Of a stretch of DNA of 64,000 nucleotides, positions 24,316-33,989 are shown one piece after another. The translations under genes and the position numbers were made by a program. Each line of letters begins with the position of its first letter. Position 1 is the stretch's first letter. Origin of the DNA: an uncultured Selenomonadales bacterium (lineage in GTDB: Bacteria > Bacillota > Negativicutes > Acidaminococcales > Acidaminococcaceae); the NCBI GenBank assembly GCA_900315345.1, contig OMYP01000010.1:41294-105293 (forward strand), given 5' to 3'. The notes beneath the pieces are model-generated. The model did not search any database, was not told where the DNA came from, and saw only the letters and a list, made by a program, of their open reading frames with translations.

Positions 24316-25143
24316 ATGAAAAAATTTATTTGTGGAATAGTTTCTGTAGCCATGGCATCCCTGCTGTTGTTTGGCTGTGGCGGCGGCGCGGAGAAAAAAG
24401 CGGCCCCGGCTGGCGGTGAAGCCAAAAAAGTGGTAGTTAAAATTGGTGCTACCCCTGTGCCCCATGCGGAACTGTTGAATTTTGTGAAACCTCAGTTGGC
24501 CAAAGAAGGAGTAGACCTGCAGGTAATGGAATTTACCGATTACGTAAAACCGAACCTGTCTCTGTCGGATAAGGAACTGGATGCCAACTTCTTCCAGCAT
24601 ATTCCCTTCCTGGAAAAGACCTGCCAGGAGCGTAACCTGAAGTTAGTGGTGCTGGATAAGATCCACATTGAGCCCATGGGCTGCTATTCCAAAAAGTTTA
24701 AGAGCCTGAAAGAATTGCCTGATGGTGCCAAAGTTGCCATCCCCAACGATCCCACTAACGGCGGCCGCAGCCTGATGCTGCTGGAAGCGGCCGGTCTGCT
24801 GAAGCTGAAAGATGGCAAAGGCATTACTGCAACGCCTAACGACCTGGCGGCGAACCCCAAGAACCTGAAGATCATTGAAGTGGAAAGCGCTACGCTGCCA
24901 CGTGCTTTGGATGATACGGACCTGGCGGTAATCAATTCCAACTTTGCCATGGAAGCCAAGCTGAACCCGGTTAAGGATTCCCTGTTCATTGAAAAGGATT
25001 CTCCATATGCTAACGTGATCGCCGTTCGCGCCGGTGACGAAAAACGGCCTGAACTGGTAAAAGTTGCCAAAGCGTTAAAGACTCCGGAAGTAAAGAAATT
25101 TATTGAAGACAAATATAAAGGCGCTGTTGTTCCGGCGTTCTGA
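24316..25143 (+). CDS. metQ: MetQ/NlpA-family substrate-binding lipoprotein (second copy)
   Basis: This 275-residue periplasmic lipoprotein is paralogous to the one at 7121. The lipobox is LFGC (Cys at about residue 21). Family landmarks include KIGATPVPHAELLNFV, MEFTDYVKPNLSLSDKELDANFFQHIPFLE and the hinge IPNDPTNGGRSLMLLEAAGL. It keeps the FQH/YFQH-type ligand region more closely than the first copy (SYQHEPF), so the two may bind different ligands. As with the first copy, no MetN or MetI genes are adjacent. It has its own strong promoter and a striking 5' hairpin, and it is followed by the long hairpin element at 25186. Confidence 0.87.
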   Translation: MKKFICGIVSVAMASLLLFGCGGGAEKKAAPAGGEAKKVVVKIGATPVPHAELLNFVKPQLAKEGVDLQVMEFTDYVKPNLSLSDKELDANFFQHIPFLEKTCQERNLKLVVLDKIHIEPMGCYSKKFKSLKELPDGAKVAIPNDPTNGGRSLMLLEAAGLLKLKDGKGITATPNDLAANPKNLKIIEVESATLPRALDDTDLAVINSNFAMEAKLNPVKDSLFIEKDSPYANVIAVRAGDEKRPELVKVAKALKTPEVKKFIEDKYKGAVVPAF

Positions 25144-25185
25144 GCTAAAAACTAGACTCTGAAAAATAAATAATTTGTGTAATTC

Positions 25186-25374
25186 ATAAAAACTGCAAAG
25201 GGGAAGGCGCAAGAAAAACTTCGGAAAGGATTGCGATATTTCATGAGATGAAATTCGTCGTCGTGGCGAAACTGTTTGAGGGACGAAGTCCCGAGTTTCG
25301 AAGCCACAGACGAATGAATCCATGAAATGGCAATCCTTAACGGTTTTTCGGCGCCTTCCCCTTGCAGTTTTTAT
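25186..25374. repeat. ~189-nt long imperfect hairpin (MITE-like element or structured RNA)
   Basis: The whole segment folds on itself. The outer arms 25186-25210 and 25351-25374 pair over 24 bp with one bulged A. Inner pairings continue: 25213-25219 with 25343-25349, AAGGATTGC (25226-25234) with 25330-25338, TTTCATG (25239-25245) with 25321-25327, and ATTCGTC (25253-25259) with 25309-25315. Then come GTGGC (25263-25267) with 25303-25307, CGAAACT (25267-25273) with 25294-25300, and GGGAC (25280-25284) with 25288-25292 around a GAA loop. This fills nearly all of the 348-base gap between the lipoprotein gene and rarA; no gene is seen in that gap. The right arm ends in a T run and could also terminate the upstream transcript. 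Confidence 0.85.
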
Positions 25375-25420
25375 TTTAGGAAATTTATTTTTTCCGGAAC
25401 TTTTCTTTTTCTCAGAATTG

Positions 25421-25429
25421 TGTTACAAT
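25421..25429 (+). promoter_or_regulatory. Probable extended -10 of rarA
   Basis: TGTTACAAT is an extended -10 about 60 bases before the rarA ATG; the -35 region (TTTTCT) is weak. Confidence 0.4.
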
Positions 25430-25491
25430 AAACGCGAACAATTGTTTTGATTACAATGAGTTTATTATAAACATTTTTCGAGGTACAGACT

Positions 25492-26817
25492 ATGGAACAG
25501 GCTGGTATTTTCGACGATCTGGTAAGTCAGCCGCTGGCAGCACGGCTGCGGCCTGAATCGTTAGATGAATATGTGGGACAGGAGCATTTACTGGGGCATG
25601 GAAGGGTGCTGCGCCGTATGATCGAGCAGGACCGGATCTCGTCCATGATCTTCTGGGGGCCTCCCGGTGTGGGGAAGACTACCCTGGCCCAGATCATCGC
25701 CCACATGACCCAATCTGTTTTCATCAATTTTTCTGCAGTTACCAGCGGCATCAAAGAGATCCGTAACGTGATGGAAAAAGCGGAGCGTAACCGGCAGATC
25801 GGTCAGCGCACCATTGTGTTTGTAGATGAAATCCACCGCTTTAACAAAGCCCAGCAGGACGCTTTTTTGCCGTTTGTGGAAAAGGGCAGCATCATTTTAA
25901 TTGGCGCCACTACAGAGAATCCTTCCTTTGAGGTAAACGGGGCATTGCTTTCCCGCTGCCGGGTATTCGTGCTGCAGCCTTTGGCAGCGGATGATCTGAA
26001 AAAGATGCTGTGCCATGCATTGCAAAGCCCAAAAGGTCTTGGTGGACAGAAGATTGAAATTGCAGACGACCTGCTTGACCTGATCGCTAATTTTGCCAAC
26101 GGGGATGCCCGGTCGGCCCTGTCCACCCTGGAAATGGTGGTACTGAACGGGGATATGGACGGGGATACGGTTATTGTAAACCGGGATATTTTAGAGCAGT
26201 GCATATCCAAAAAATCCCTGCTGTATGATAAAAATGGCGAAGAACATTATAACCTGATTTCCGCCCTGCACAAAAGCATGCGTAATTCCGACCCGGACGC
26301 GGCGGTATACTGGCTGGCCCGGATGCTGGAAGCAGGGGAGGATCCCCTGTATGTGGCACGCCGGGTCACCCGGTTTGCCAGCGAGGATGTGGGCATGGCG
26401 GATCCGAAAGCATTGGAGATAGCGGTGGCCGCCTACCAGGCCTGTCACTTTATCGGTATGCCGGAGTGCACTGTGCATCTGACCGAAGCAGTGGTTTATA
26501 TGTCTTTGGCGCCTAAATCAAATGCCATGGAGGTCGCTTACAATGCGGCAAGGGTAGATGCCCTGAATATGATTGCGGAGCCGGTGCCTCTGGTGATCCG
26601 CAACGCTCCTACAAAACTGATGAAGGAACTGAATTACGGAAAAGGTTATCAGTATGCCCACGATACAGAAGACAAGCTGACCAATATGCAGTGCCTTCCC
26701 GATTCACTGTTGGGTAAATGTTATTACCAGCCTACGGATGAGGGTTTTGAATCCCGTTATAAGGAACGTCTGCGGCAGATCAAGGAATGGAAACGGCAGC
26801 ACGGGGCGAAAACGTAA
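25492..26817 (+). CDS. rarA: Replication-associated recombination protein A (RarA/MgsA), AAA+ ATPase
   Basis: This 441-residue clamp-loader-like ATPase works at stalled replication forks. It opens with PLAARLRPESLDEYVGQEHLLG, the RarA family start. It has Walker A GPPGVGKTT (about residues 56-64), Walker B IVFVDEIHRFNKAQQDAFLP and sensor 1 GATTENPSFEVNGALLSRC. The C-terminal tetramerisation region is recognisable from EHYNLISALHKSMRNSDPDAAVYWLARML and YHFIGMPE-like QACHFIGMPEC. Length is normal. It begins the run of DNA repair genes that extends to ruvX. Confidence 0.95.
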   Translation: MEQAGIFDDLVSQPLAARLRPESLDEYVGQEHLLGHGRVLRRMIEQDRISSMIFWGPPGVGKTTLAQIIAHMTQSVFINFSAVTSGIKEIRNVMEKAERNRQIGQRTIVFVDEIHRFNKAQQDAFLPFVEKGSIILIGATTENPSFEVNGALLSRCRVFVLQPLAADDLKKMLCHALQSPKGLGGQKIEIADDLLDLIANFANGDARSALSTLEMVVLNGDMDGDTVIVNRDILEQCISKKSLLYDKNGEEHYNLISALHKSMRNSDPDAAVYWLARMLEAGEDPLYVARRVTRFASEDVGMADPKALEIAVAAYQACHFIGMPECTVHLTEAVVYMSLAPKSNAMEVAYNAARVDALNMIAEPVPLVIRNAPTKLMKELNYGKGYQYAHDTEDKLTNMQCLPDSLLGKCYYQPTDEGFESRYKERLRQIKEWKRQHGAKT

Positions 26818-26956
26818 AGCGGTTATAGTGGAAAAGTTTGTAATAATTGTTTCTGTGCTTAAACATGTTTTGCCGCTTTTGTTAAGTATAAGACTTTTTA
26901 AGAAAACGTAGACGCGATTGCCGGCAACAGAGCGTTCTGCGTAAGGGAGCCTGAAT

Positions 26957-28582
26957 ATGGATGTGTTGGAAAAACTGAAAATTTTGGCAGACGCGGCAAA
27001 ATATGACGCGGCCTGCACATCCAGCGGGCTGGAACGGAAAGGCGAAGGTTTTGCCATGGGATCTTCCCGGGATTTCGGCATCTGCCACAGTTTTGCCGGT
27101 GACGGTCGCTGCATCAGTTTGCTGAAGGTGTTGATGACCAACTATTGCAGCTTCGATTGCGCCTATTGCGTGAACCGCCGTAGCAACCTGACGCGGCGGA
27201 CAGCCTTTACGCCCCGGGAGCTGGCAGACCTGACTTGGCAGTTTTACCGGCGGAATTACATAGAAGGACTTTTCCTGAGCTCTGCTGTGTGGAAATCGCC
27301 GGATTATACCAGCGAACAGATGCTGAAGGTATTAGAGCTGCTTCGTTATGAGTATCGGTTTGGGGGGTACATCCACGTGAAAGTGATTCCCGGGACGGAT
27401 CCGGTACTGGTAGAAAGGCTGGGAACTCTTGCGGACCGCATCAGCGTGAACATCGAACTGCCTTCTTCCGGCAGCCTGCAGAAGCTGGCGCCGGATAAAT
27501 CAAAAGAAAATATACTGTTGCCCATGAAGCAGATTCAATATAAAATTAAAGAGAACCGGCAGGGACGGGGACGTTTTGGCGGCATACAGCCGGTGGGAAA
27601 ACAGAAAAACCTGGTGGATGGTGCAGCCGGCTCAAGAAATGGTTTTCTTTTGAAAGAGGATCCGCTCCAGTCAAACGCAGGCAAGGCTGTAACGGAAGGC
27701 AAAGTTCTTTTCGGTGAAAGTTTTGTAAGTCCGCAACGTTGCCTTGAAAGCTCAAATACTTATGCCTCACAGCCTGTAGACACCAAACTGTTTCAAAAGC
27801 CGTGGAAAAAGGGAGGAAGGACTTTTGCCCCGGCTGGCCAGAGCACCCAGATGATCGTCGGCGCTTCCCCGGAAAGCGACAGGCAGATCCTCCAGTTGAC
27901 GGAAGGACTGTACCACCGTTACCAGATGAAGCGGGTGTTTTATTCGGCATATATTCCAGTAATGGAAGACAACAGGCTGCCTTCCCGGGAAATGGTTCCG
28001 CCCCTGTGGCGGGAGCACCGGTTGTATCAGGCAGACTGGCTGCTGCGCTTTTACGGGTTTACTGCATCGGAATTGCTGGATGAAAAAAATCAGCAGCTTC
28101 ATCCTTATTTGGACCCTAAATGCCATTGGGCTCTGCGGCATCCGGAGCTGTTTCCGGTAGAGGTAAACCGGGCTTCCTTTGATGAACTGCTGCGGGTACC
28201 CGGTATCGGCACGGAAAGCGCGTACCGTATTGTGCGGGCAAGAAAAATGTGTTCTTTAACATGGGATGGGGTAAAAAATATCGGCGTCGTTCTGAAACGG
28301 GCCCGGTACTTTCTTTTGTGCAAGGGCAGGTCTTATCCATTTTTATCCCGAAACCGGAACGAGTTCCTGCTGGCCATGATGTCGCCCCGGGAACGTGCCC
28401 TGTTTCACAGACAGGAACGAAACTGGTTTCAACCCACTCTTTTCGATGACTTTGCGGATTCAGCAGGAAGGGCAGAAATGATTGACCTGAAAAAGGATGG
28501 GAATCCCTGGCTGTCGGTACCTGTTCTCAGTGACAGACAGAAAGAGGCGTTGCTATGCGTCAGGATACCGGTGTTTGGATAA
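26957..28582 (+). CDS. Putative DNA modification/repair radical SAM protein with extra insert
   Basis: This 541-residue radical SAM protein is of the type that pairs with a DUF4130 protein and is predicted to act on DNA. The cluster motif is YCSFDCAYC (Cys64, Cys68, Cys71), and FAPAGQSTQMIVGASPESD is a family signature. A helix-hairpin-helix DNA-binding motif (NRASFDELLRVPGIGTESAYRIV) lies near residues 402-430. A stretch of about 95 residues (roughly 198-292), rich in Gly, Lys, Gln and Ser, interrupts the barrel between LAPDKSKENIL and the FAPAGQ motif and makes the protein longer than I would expect for the family. The function remains a family-level prediction. It overlaps the next gene. 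Confidence 0.85.
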   Translation: MDVLEKLKILADAAKYDAACTSSGLERKGEGFAMGSSRDFGICHSFAGDGRCISLLKVLMTNYCSFDCAYCVNRRSNLTRRTAFTPRELADLTWQFYRRNYIEGLFLSSAVWKSPDYTSEQMLKVLELLRYEYRFGGYIHVKVIPGTDPVLVERLGTLADRISVNIELPSSGSLQKLAPDKSKENILLPMKQIQYKIKENRQGRGRFGGIQPVGKQKNLVDGAAGSRNGFLLKEDPLQSNAGKAVTEGKVLFGESFVSPQRCLESSNTYASQPVDTKLFQKPWKKGGRTFAPAGQSTQMIVGASPESDRQILQLTEGLYHRYQMKRVFYSAYIPVMEDNRLPSREMVPPLWREHRLYQADWLLRFYGFTASELLDEKNQQLHPYLDPKCHWALRHPELFPVEVNRASFDELLRVPGIGTESAYRIVRARKMCSLTWDGVKNIGVVLKRARYFLLCKGRSYPFLSRNRNEFLLAMMSPRERALFHRQERNWFQPTLFDDFADSAGRAEMIDLKKDGNPWLSVPVLSDRQKEALLCVRIPVFG

Positions 28583-29421
28583 TGGATTCAGCAGCACAGA
28601 ATCAGGCTGCCATCTCTCGGAATTTTCGCGCCGTTATTCCTCCGGTTACACCGGACCTTGTTTATTATTACGACGGTACCTGGGAGGGCTGGCTCTGTTG
28701 CGTTTATGAAAGTTATATGGCCAGGGAGATTCCCGGTGACGTACTTGCCGATGGGACAGGAACGAAAACAGCAGAAGAAAACCTTTTTTATTCAAAAGTA
28801 ATTAAACATGACATGGAAAAGTCAAATCGTGTCTGCATTGGAATCGCCGATAAGATTGGTCATGGGTTTCTTCGGATTCTGCAGCAGGTGTTTTGTTCCT
28901 GCATACCCCACAAAGAAGAACAGATGCTGCTGTTTACCCATAAAGGATTCCGCTATGGAAGGGGGATCCTGTGCCTGCGGCAGGATCCTGTGGTTAAAAA
29001 TGTCCTGAAAGGTTTGCATGAGCTGGGGCGGGAAATTGATAAATGGTACGGCTTTGTGCGGTTCAGCGACGTGAAGGGCATATTGGTGGCGGTAATTGGC
29101 GCGAAAAATAACGTTCTTCCTTTTATGGCTTCCCATTTTTGCGACCGGTACCGTAATGAAAAATTTATGATTTTTGACAAAAACCATAACATGGCATTGC
29201 TGTACCGCAGAGGGGAAAGAGCTATTGTTCCCGTGGAAGATTTTACTCTTCCGGAACTCAGCGAAGAAGAAAAACAGTATCGTGTCCTCTGGAAAAACTA
29301 TTATGATGCCATTGAGATTAAACCCCGGCACAATGAGACCTGCCGCCGTACCCACATGCCGAAACGGTACTGGGATTTCCTGACGGAAATGACCGGGCAG
29401 GACAGTTGCGTTCTGAAATAA
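28555..29421 (+). CDS. DUF4130 family putative DNA metabolism protein
   Basis: This 288-residue protein is the regular partner of the preceding radical SAM protein. Its core starts at LVYYYDGTWEGWLCCVYESYM, the DUF4130 hallmark (YDGTxEGxLxxVxE). It ends with RHNETCRRTHMPKRYWDFLTEM, and the 'MPKRYW' motif recurs in the family. Proteins of this pair are thought to act in DNA repair or uracil-glycosylase-like chemistry, but the activity is not established. The ATG at 28555 lies inside the upstream gene and follows GAGG. An alternative ATG at 28582 overlaps the upstream stop as TAATG. Either start implies translational coupling. Confidence 0.85.
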   Translation: MRQDTGVWIMDSAAQNQAAISRNFRAVIPPVTPDLVYYYDGTWEGWLCCVYESYMAREIPGDVLADGTGTKTAEENLFYSKVIKHDMEKSNRVCIGIADKIGHGFLRILQQVFCSCIPHKEEQMLLFTHKGFRYGRGILCLRQDPVVKNVLKGLHELGREIDKWYGFVRFSDVKGILVAVIGAKNNVLPFMASHFCDRYRNEKFMIFDKNHNMALLYRRGERAIVPVEDFTLPELSEEEKQYRVLWKNYYDAIEIKPRHNETCRRTHMPKRYWDFLTEMTGQDSCVLK

Positions 29422-29496
29422 TAAGGAATAAAATAAATTATGATAAGGTCTGAATTGTAATTGTTTTTTTATATAAGTAGCCTTGTGAGGGTGGAT

Positions 29497-30882
29497 ATGA
29501 AACTTCCGGACTTGATGTATACAGAAAAAGCAAAAAAAACAGAGAAAGGTTTCGGGGTCATTTGCGTTTTATTTATAATTACCGTGCTGGTGTTAGCTGA
29601 AATTGCCAGTGTACGCGTGGCAAAAATTTTTAACCGTGAAATGGAAAAGCAGGATATGCTGCGGGGAAAAATTACTGTAGAAGCCATTTCAGCTAACATT
29701 AAGGGAGACGTTGTTTTTGAAAACCTGTTATGGACGAAACCCGACGGAACTGTGATACTGAAGGTTCCGGAAGGATCCTTTCATGCCCGTCCCTGGGACG
29801 TAATTACCGGTCATTTCAAATCTACCACGATCCAGAAATTGGAACTGCACGATGCGCTTATTTCTGTAGGCTTTGATGAAAACATGCAGGTGGATTTTCT
29901 GGCCCGTAAGAAAAGAGGAAGAACCGGAAGACCGCATTCGAGAAGTCCTGTCTCGGAATGGATCGCGAATTCACCGGAACATGAGGAGGCTAATTTTAAC
30001 CGGGACGGAAGAAAACTGAAAGCAGAAATTATATTGCATAACTGCAAATTGGGCGCCCACTATAGGAATCGTCATTACCTGATGAATAATGTGAATATGA
30101 CGATGAAGCTGGACACATCAGATACTTCTTATATTGACCTGTCTACCGGAAAATTTGGCGGAACCATGGTTGGGGGAGGAGTATCCGTTGAGGGAACGGT
30201 AAATTTCAAACCGAAAAATCCGGAACTTGATCTAGATCTTTCTATCAGGGAAGTTGATCCGGCATCACTGGGCTTTGGGATGAAGATCCATGACCTGATG
30301 ACAGTGGTTACCAAACTGACCGGGCCGGTGACCAGTCCCACCGGAAGAGGCACCGTACGCATGAAAGAATTAACGATTCCGGCCTTGCAATTCAAGGATG
30401 TAATCGGTGATGTAAATTATTCGGATTCGGTATTCCGGTTCTCGGACGTTAATGCCAGGGTTTTTGGCGGGCATTTAAAAGCGAGAGGAGATTACCATTT
30501 GGACTCCCGTAAATATAGTATTTACGGAAAAGGTACAGGCCTGGACAGTAAGCTGGCATTGAAGGATTTAAACTTCTCCTGTCTGATAAATATGAATTTA
30601 TCGTTGCACTGTGACGGCAATCCCCGTAATATTCTTGCATATGGAAATTTTGAATCAGGAAAAGGCCATTACAGTTTTCTGCCCTTTGAGCGTCTGGAAG
30701 GAAGGTTTAGCAATAGATTCAAAGAACTTCATATCTACGATGCCAAAATAGTAACGGCTTTTGGTACGGTTAGTACTGATGCATTCAGTGTTGTTAACGG
30801 AAAACTGACATTGGAACCAGTAGTCTTTACAGATCCGGAAACCGGGAAGGCTATCACTATCAAAAAACTGCTCAAACACTAA
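29497..30882 (+). CDS. AsmA/TamB-like single-pass membrane protein
   Basis: This 461-residue protein is anchored by one N-terminal membrane helix (about residues 20-42, GVICVLFIITVLVLAEIASV) and then extends as a long repetitive beta structure in the periplasm. Such AsmA-type proteins form grooves linked to lipid traffic to, or assembly of, the outer membrane. Typical pieces are NIKGDVVFENLLWTKPDGTV near the start and FGGHLKARGDYHLDSRKYSIYGKG later on. The start is the ATG at 29497, preceded by GAGG. It is paralogous to the protein at 38372 (same GDV-x-x-NL-x-W signature). Why it sits next to addBA is unclear. Function is inferred from fold only. Confidence 0.65.
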   Translation: MKLPDLMYTEKAKKTEKGFGVICVLFIITVLVLAEIASVRVAKIFNREMEKQDMLRGKITVEAISANIKGDVVFENLLWTKPDGTVILKVPEGSFHARPWDVITGHFKSTTIQKLELHDALISVGFDENMQVDFLARKKRGRTGRPHSRSPVSEWIANSPEHEEANFNRDGRKLKAEIILHNCKLGAHYRNRHYLMNNVNMTMKLDTSDTSYIDLSTGKFGGTMVGGGVSVEGTVNFKPKNPELDLDLSIREVDPASLGFGMKIHDLMTVVTKLTGPVTSPTGRGTVRMKELTIPALQFKDVIGDVNYSDSVFRFSDVNARVFGGHLKARGDYHLDSRKYSIYGKGTGLDSKLALKDLNFSCLINMNLSLHCDGNPRNILAYGNFESGKGHYSFLPFERLEGRFSNRFKELHIYDAKIVTAFGTVSTDAFSVVNGKLTLEPVVFTDPETGKAITIKKLLKH

Positions 30883-30905
30883 AATAATAGAGATAAGGTG
30901 TGAGT

Positions 30906-33900
30906 ATGCTGCATTTAATCTGTATTCCGGCCGGTTACAGCGCGGCCGGTCCGTTTTTTGACAAGGATTTTACTCATAATAATAATGGGGCTATGCTGAT
31001 TGCTTCTTCCCGCAGTCTGGTACAAAATGCCAGGCTGCGGGGGATTAACGCAGCGAATTTTGACTATCTTGCTAACGAGGTCTTAAGGTTCTGCGGCCTG
31101 CATCGTGCAAGAAAGATCAGCCGCAGGACTCAGGAACTGATTCTTGGGGATATCCTGGACAGGCTGTTGCGTAGAGGAACGCTGACTTATTTTGCAGAGC
31201 TGGTTTCGAAAAAAGGTTTCCTTCATGCCGTCACCGTCCTGATGGATCAGATCGGAAGTTGCGGAGTGACGCCGGAAGAACTGGAAACTGCTTTTTCCCA
31301 CTGGGATGGAAGGTCTCTTTTCTGTCGCAGAAAAGATGCAGAAGTGTCGGTCATATACAGGGAATATCTTTCGTACCTGATTAAGAACGATCTGTTTGAT
31401 GTACAGGGGCTGTACAGGATCGCTGCAGAAGGACTTTCTGCAATAAAGAACAGGCCCTGCTCTTTTTTTTGTAAGACTTTGTATTTTACCGGTTTCTATC
31501 AATTTGATGCGCTGCAGCTGGAAATCATACGCCAACTCAGCCGCTTTCTGGACGTGTGGGTGGCGTTGCCCTATGAGGCGGGGCGGCCTGAGCTTTATGG
31601 CGCCACGGAATATACTTATGGCGCATTAATGGAATATGCAGTGGAGGAGCATCCGTCATTGCCTGTTCCGATTCGACGGACAGCTTCCCTTTGCCATATT
31701 GTACAAAATCTGCGAAACCCGGGCAGGATGAATGTACCTGCTGACGACGGGGTGGAAATATGGCAGATGGCGGACAAGAGATCGGAAGTGCGATCCGTTT
31801 TACGCGAGATAAAAGGGCAGATCCGGGATCATGCAGTTCGTCCCGATGAAATTGCGGTGGTCTTGCGCCGTATGGATGAATACAGCGGGATCAGGGCCCT
31901 GTGTGATGAATATGGCATTCCGGTTCAGATGGATGCCGGTGCTTCGCTTTCTTCCAATCCCTTATTCCGGTACGTTTTGTCCCTGTTGCAATTGGTATCG
32001 CTGCACGGAAGGGAAAAGGCAGAAGCCTGCATACGCTTTTTGTCCCTGCCCTTGCAGCGGTTCGCTGTGGGACTGCGTATAGAAACCGTTCTGCAGGTTG
32101 CGGGGAAGCGTTACTATACAGATTATGAAGCATTTATGAAATGCCTGTTTGAAACTGCGGAAGATATCCCAGTTGAGCTGCACAGTCTGTGGCAGGAAAT
32201 TGAGCAGATTCCGCATGAGGCTACGGTGGACGAATATTGCAAACGGCTTACTGACATTCTGGCCTCTCTTTCTTTACTGCGTAAAATGGGATCGCAGTAT
32301 CGTTGTGGTGCGATAACGCTGAAAGAATTTAAAAATATTGCCTGCGCATTAGAACTCATCAATGAAATACTGAAAATGCTGCCCCAGGATTATTCCGCGG
32401 GGGGATTTGCGGAAAAAACCGTTTCGTGCACAGATTTTTCCGAAATTATGGCAGAAACAGCGGAAGGGAAAACGATTTCCCTCAGTCCGGAAAACGGGGA
32501 GGGAATCGCTGTGCTTTCAGCTGTTAATCTGGAGGACGTAACCTTCCGTCAGGTTTATATCATGGGATTGCAGGAAAACCGGTTCCCCTTTCTGAAAAAT
32601 GAAAACTGGATATACGATGACAGGGAAAGAAATGAGCTCGCATCCCTGGGAATTGCGCTTCCCTGTTCTGCTGACGGGTATAAGGAAGATATTCATTTCT
32701 TTGCCAATGCGTGCGCGGCAGCGCAGGAAAGGCTGGTTCTGACATTTTCAACAGAGGACGATCAAATTGCGTCACCTTATATCAATGAGATTAAATCCCT
32801 GTTTACGGAACTGAAAATACAGCAAAAGACAGCGGTCCCTAAACTAGAAGAAAGCCTTTCAAAGCAAGAACTGGAGCTGGGGCTTGTCCGGAACGGGGCG
32901 GAGGATCGGCTTGGCGAGATTACGGACCTGCTTCTGGTTGAAGCAGGTGAGAGTGACAGGAAGCGAATCCGGAATGAAGAAACATGGAACGGCAAACTGA
33001 AAGAACCTTCTCTTATTGAGGACGTAAGCAAGAATATAGGCAACCGCTTCAGCGCATCCGGACTGGAAGATTTTCGCAAATGTCCTTTCCGATTTCTGGT
33101 GCGGTACGGCTGGCGGCAGCAGGAGGCGGAAAATACGGAAGAGGATATCAGTCCAATGCAACGGGGCGATATTCTGCATGTGGTTCTGGAACGGTTTATC
33201 AATCTGCATTTGAATGAGCAACTTGCCGCATGCCGGTGGGATGTGCTGCAGGATGAACTGGAAATGGTTTTCTCGGCAGTTTGCAGGGAAATGGAGGAAA
33301 AGGGAATCCTTTATGCCGGAGATTTCTGGAGGCTTGACCGGGAACAGCTGCGCCTGATGCTGCAGCGCTGGCTGAAACAGGAGATAGAATACAGCGCAAA
33401 AGGAAGCTTTGTCCCTGTATATACCGAAAAGGAATTTGGCAGGAAAAATGCCGTGGGGGTTTCGGTTGGTCTTAACAGCGGGGAACAAATCTTTCTGAAC
33501 GGGAAGATAGACCGGATCGATAAGGCCGGGAACGTCTATTATATAACGGATTACAAAAGCGGAGATGCACCGGGACAAAGTGGATTTCTGGACAGCGACC
33601 TGCAGATGCCCCTGTATATCCTGGCTGCGGAAGAGATCATTGCAAAGCCGGATGAAGCAACTGTCATTGGCGGCGGGTATTATTCATTAAAGGAAGGGGC
33701 GCGAAAAAACAGTTTCCTGTTTTCCGATGCCCATAACAGAGCGAAGCAGATTCCTTGGCGGACTTGGTCGGAGAAGAAAGATAAAGACGGGACCAGACAT
33801 GTTTTTACAGATGCAGAAGCTCTGCGAAAGGAGTTTCATGAAATGCTGGATGGGATGATGGAGCGCATAAAGGCTGGCAGTTACGTGCCTACGCCTTATA

Positions 33901-33989
33901 AAGAGTGCGCAAAGTTTTGCCCGGCAGCCGGAATATGCCGTTACACAGTAGTGACACCCGGATGCAATGAGGAGGAGAACAATGGCTGA
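30906..33989 (+). CDS. addB: ATP-dependent nuclease subunit B (AddB)
   Basis: This 1027-residue protein is one half of the AddAB helicase-nuclease, which trims double-strand ends up to Chi sites for recombination. The N-terminal half is a UvrD-like fold without a recognisable Walker A, as in RexB-type subunits. The C-terminal RecB-type nuclease is clear: FSASGLEDFRKCPFRF, RGDILHVVLERF, NGKIDRIDKAGNVYYITDYKSG (catalytic Asp and Lys) and DLQMPLYILAAEEI. The cysteines in RKCPF and KECAKFCPAAGICRY match the iron-sulfur staple of AddB. A GTG at 30900 is possible, but AAGG suits the ATG at 30906. It overlaps addA by eight bases. Confidence 0.92.
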   Translation: MLHLICIPAGYSAAGPFFDKDFTHNNNGAMLIASSRSLVQNARLRGINAANFDYLANEVLRFCGLHRARKISRRTQELILGDILDRLLRRGTLTYFAELVSKKGFLHAVTVLMDQIGSCGVTPEELETAFSHWDGRSLFCRRKDAEVSVIYREYLSYLIKNDLFDVQGLYRIAAEGLSAIKNRPCSFFCKTLYFTGFYQFDALQLEIIRQLSRFLDVWVALPYEAGRPELYGATEYTYGALMEYAVEEHPSLPVPIRRTASLCHIVQNLRNPGRMNVPADDGVEIWQMADKRSEVRSVLREIKGQIRDHAVRPDEIAVVLRRMDEYSGIRALCDEYGIPVQMDAGASLSSNPLFRYVLSLLQLVSLHGREKAEACIRFLSLPLQRFAVGLRIETVLQVAGKRYYTDYEAFMKCLFETAEDIPVELHSLWQEIEQIPHEATVDEYCKRLTDILASLSLLRKMGSQYRCGAITLKEFKNIACALELINEILKMLPQDYSAGGFAEKTVSCTDFSEIMAETAEGKTISLSPENGEGIAVLSAVNLEDVTFRQVYIMGLQENRFPFLKNENWIYDDRERNELASLGIALPCSADGYKEDIHFFANACAAAQERLVLTFSTEDDQIASPYINEIKSLFTELKIQQKTAVPKLEESLSKQELELGLVRNGAEDRLGEITDLLLVEAGESDRKRIRNEETWNGKLKEPSLIEDVSKNIGNRFSASGLEDFRKCPFRFLVRYGWRQQEAENTEEDISPMQRGDILHVVLERFINLHLNEQLAACRWDVLQDELEMVFSAVCREMEEKGILYAGDFWRLDREQLRLMLQRWLKQEIEYSAKGSFVPVYTEKEFGRKNAVGVSVGLNSGEQIFLNGKIDRIDKAGNVYYITDYKSGDAPGQSGFLDSDLQMPLYILAAEEIIAKPDEATVIGGGYYSLKEGARKNSFLFSDAHNRAKQIPWRTWSEKKDKDGTRHVFTDAEALRKEFHEMLDGMMERIKAGSYVPTPYKECAKFCPAAGICRYTVVTPGCNEEENNG

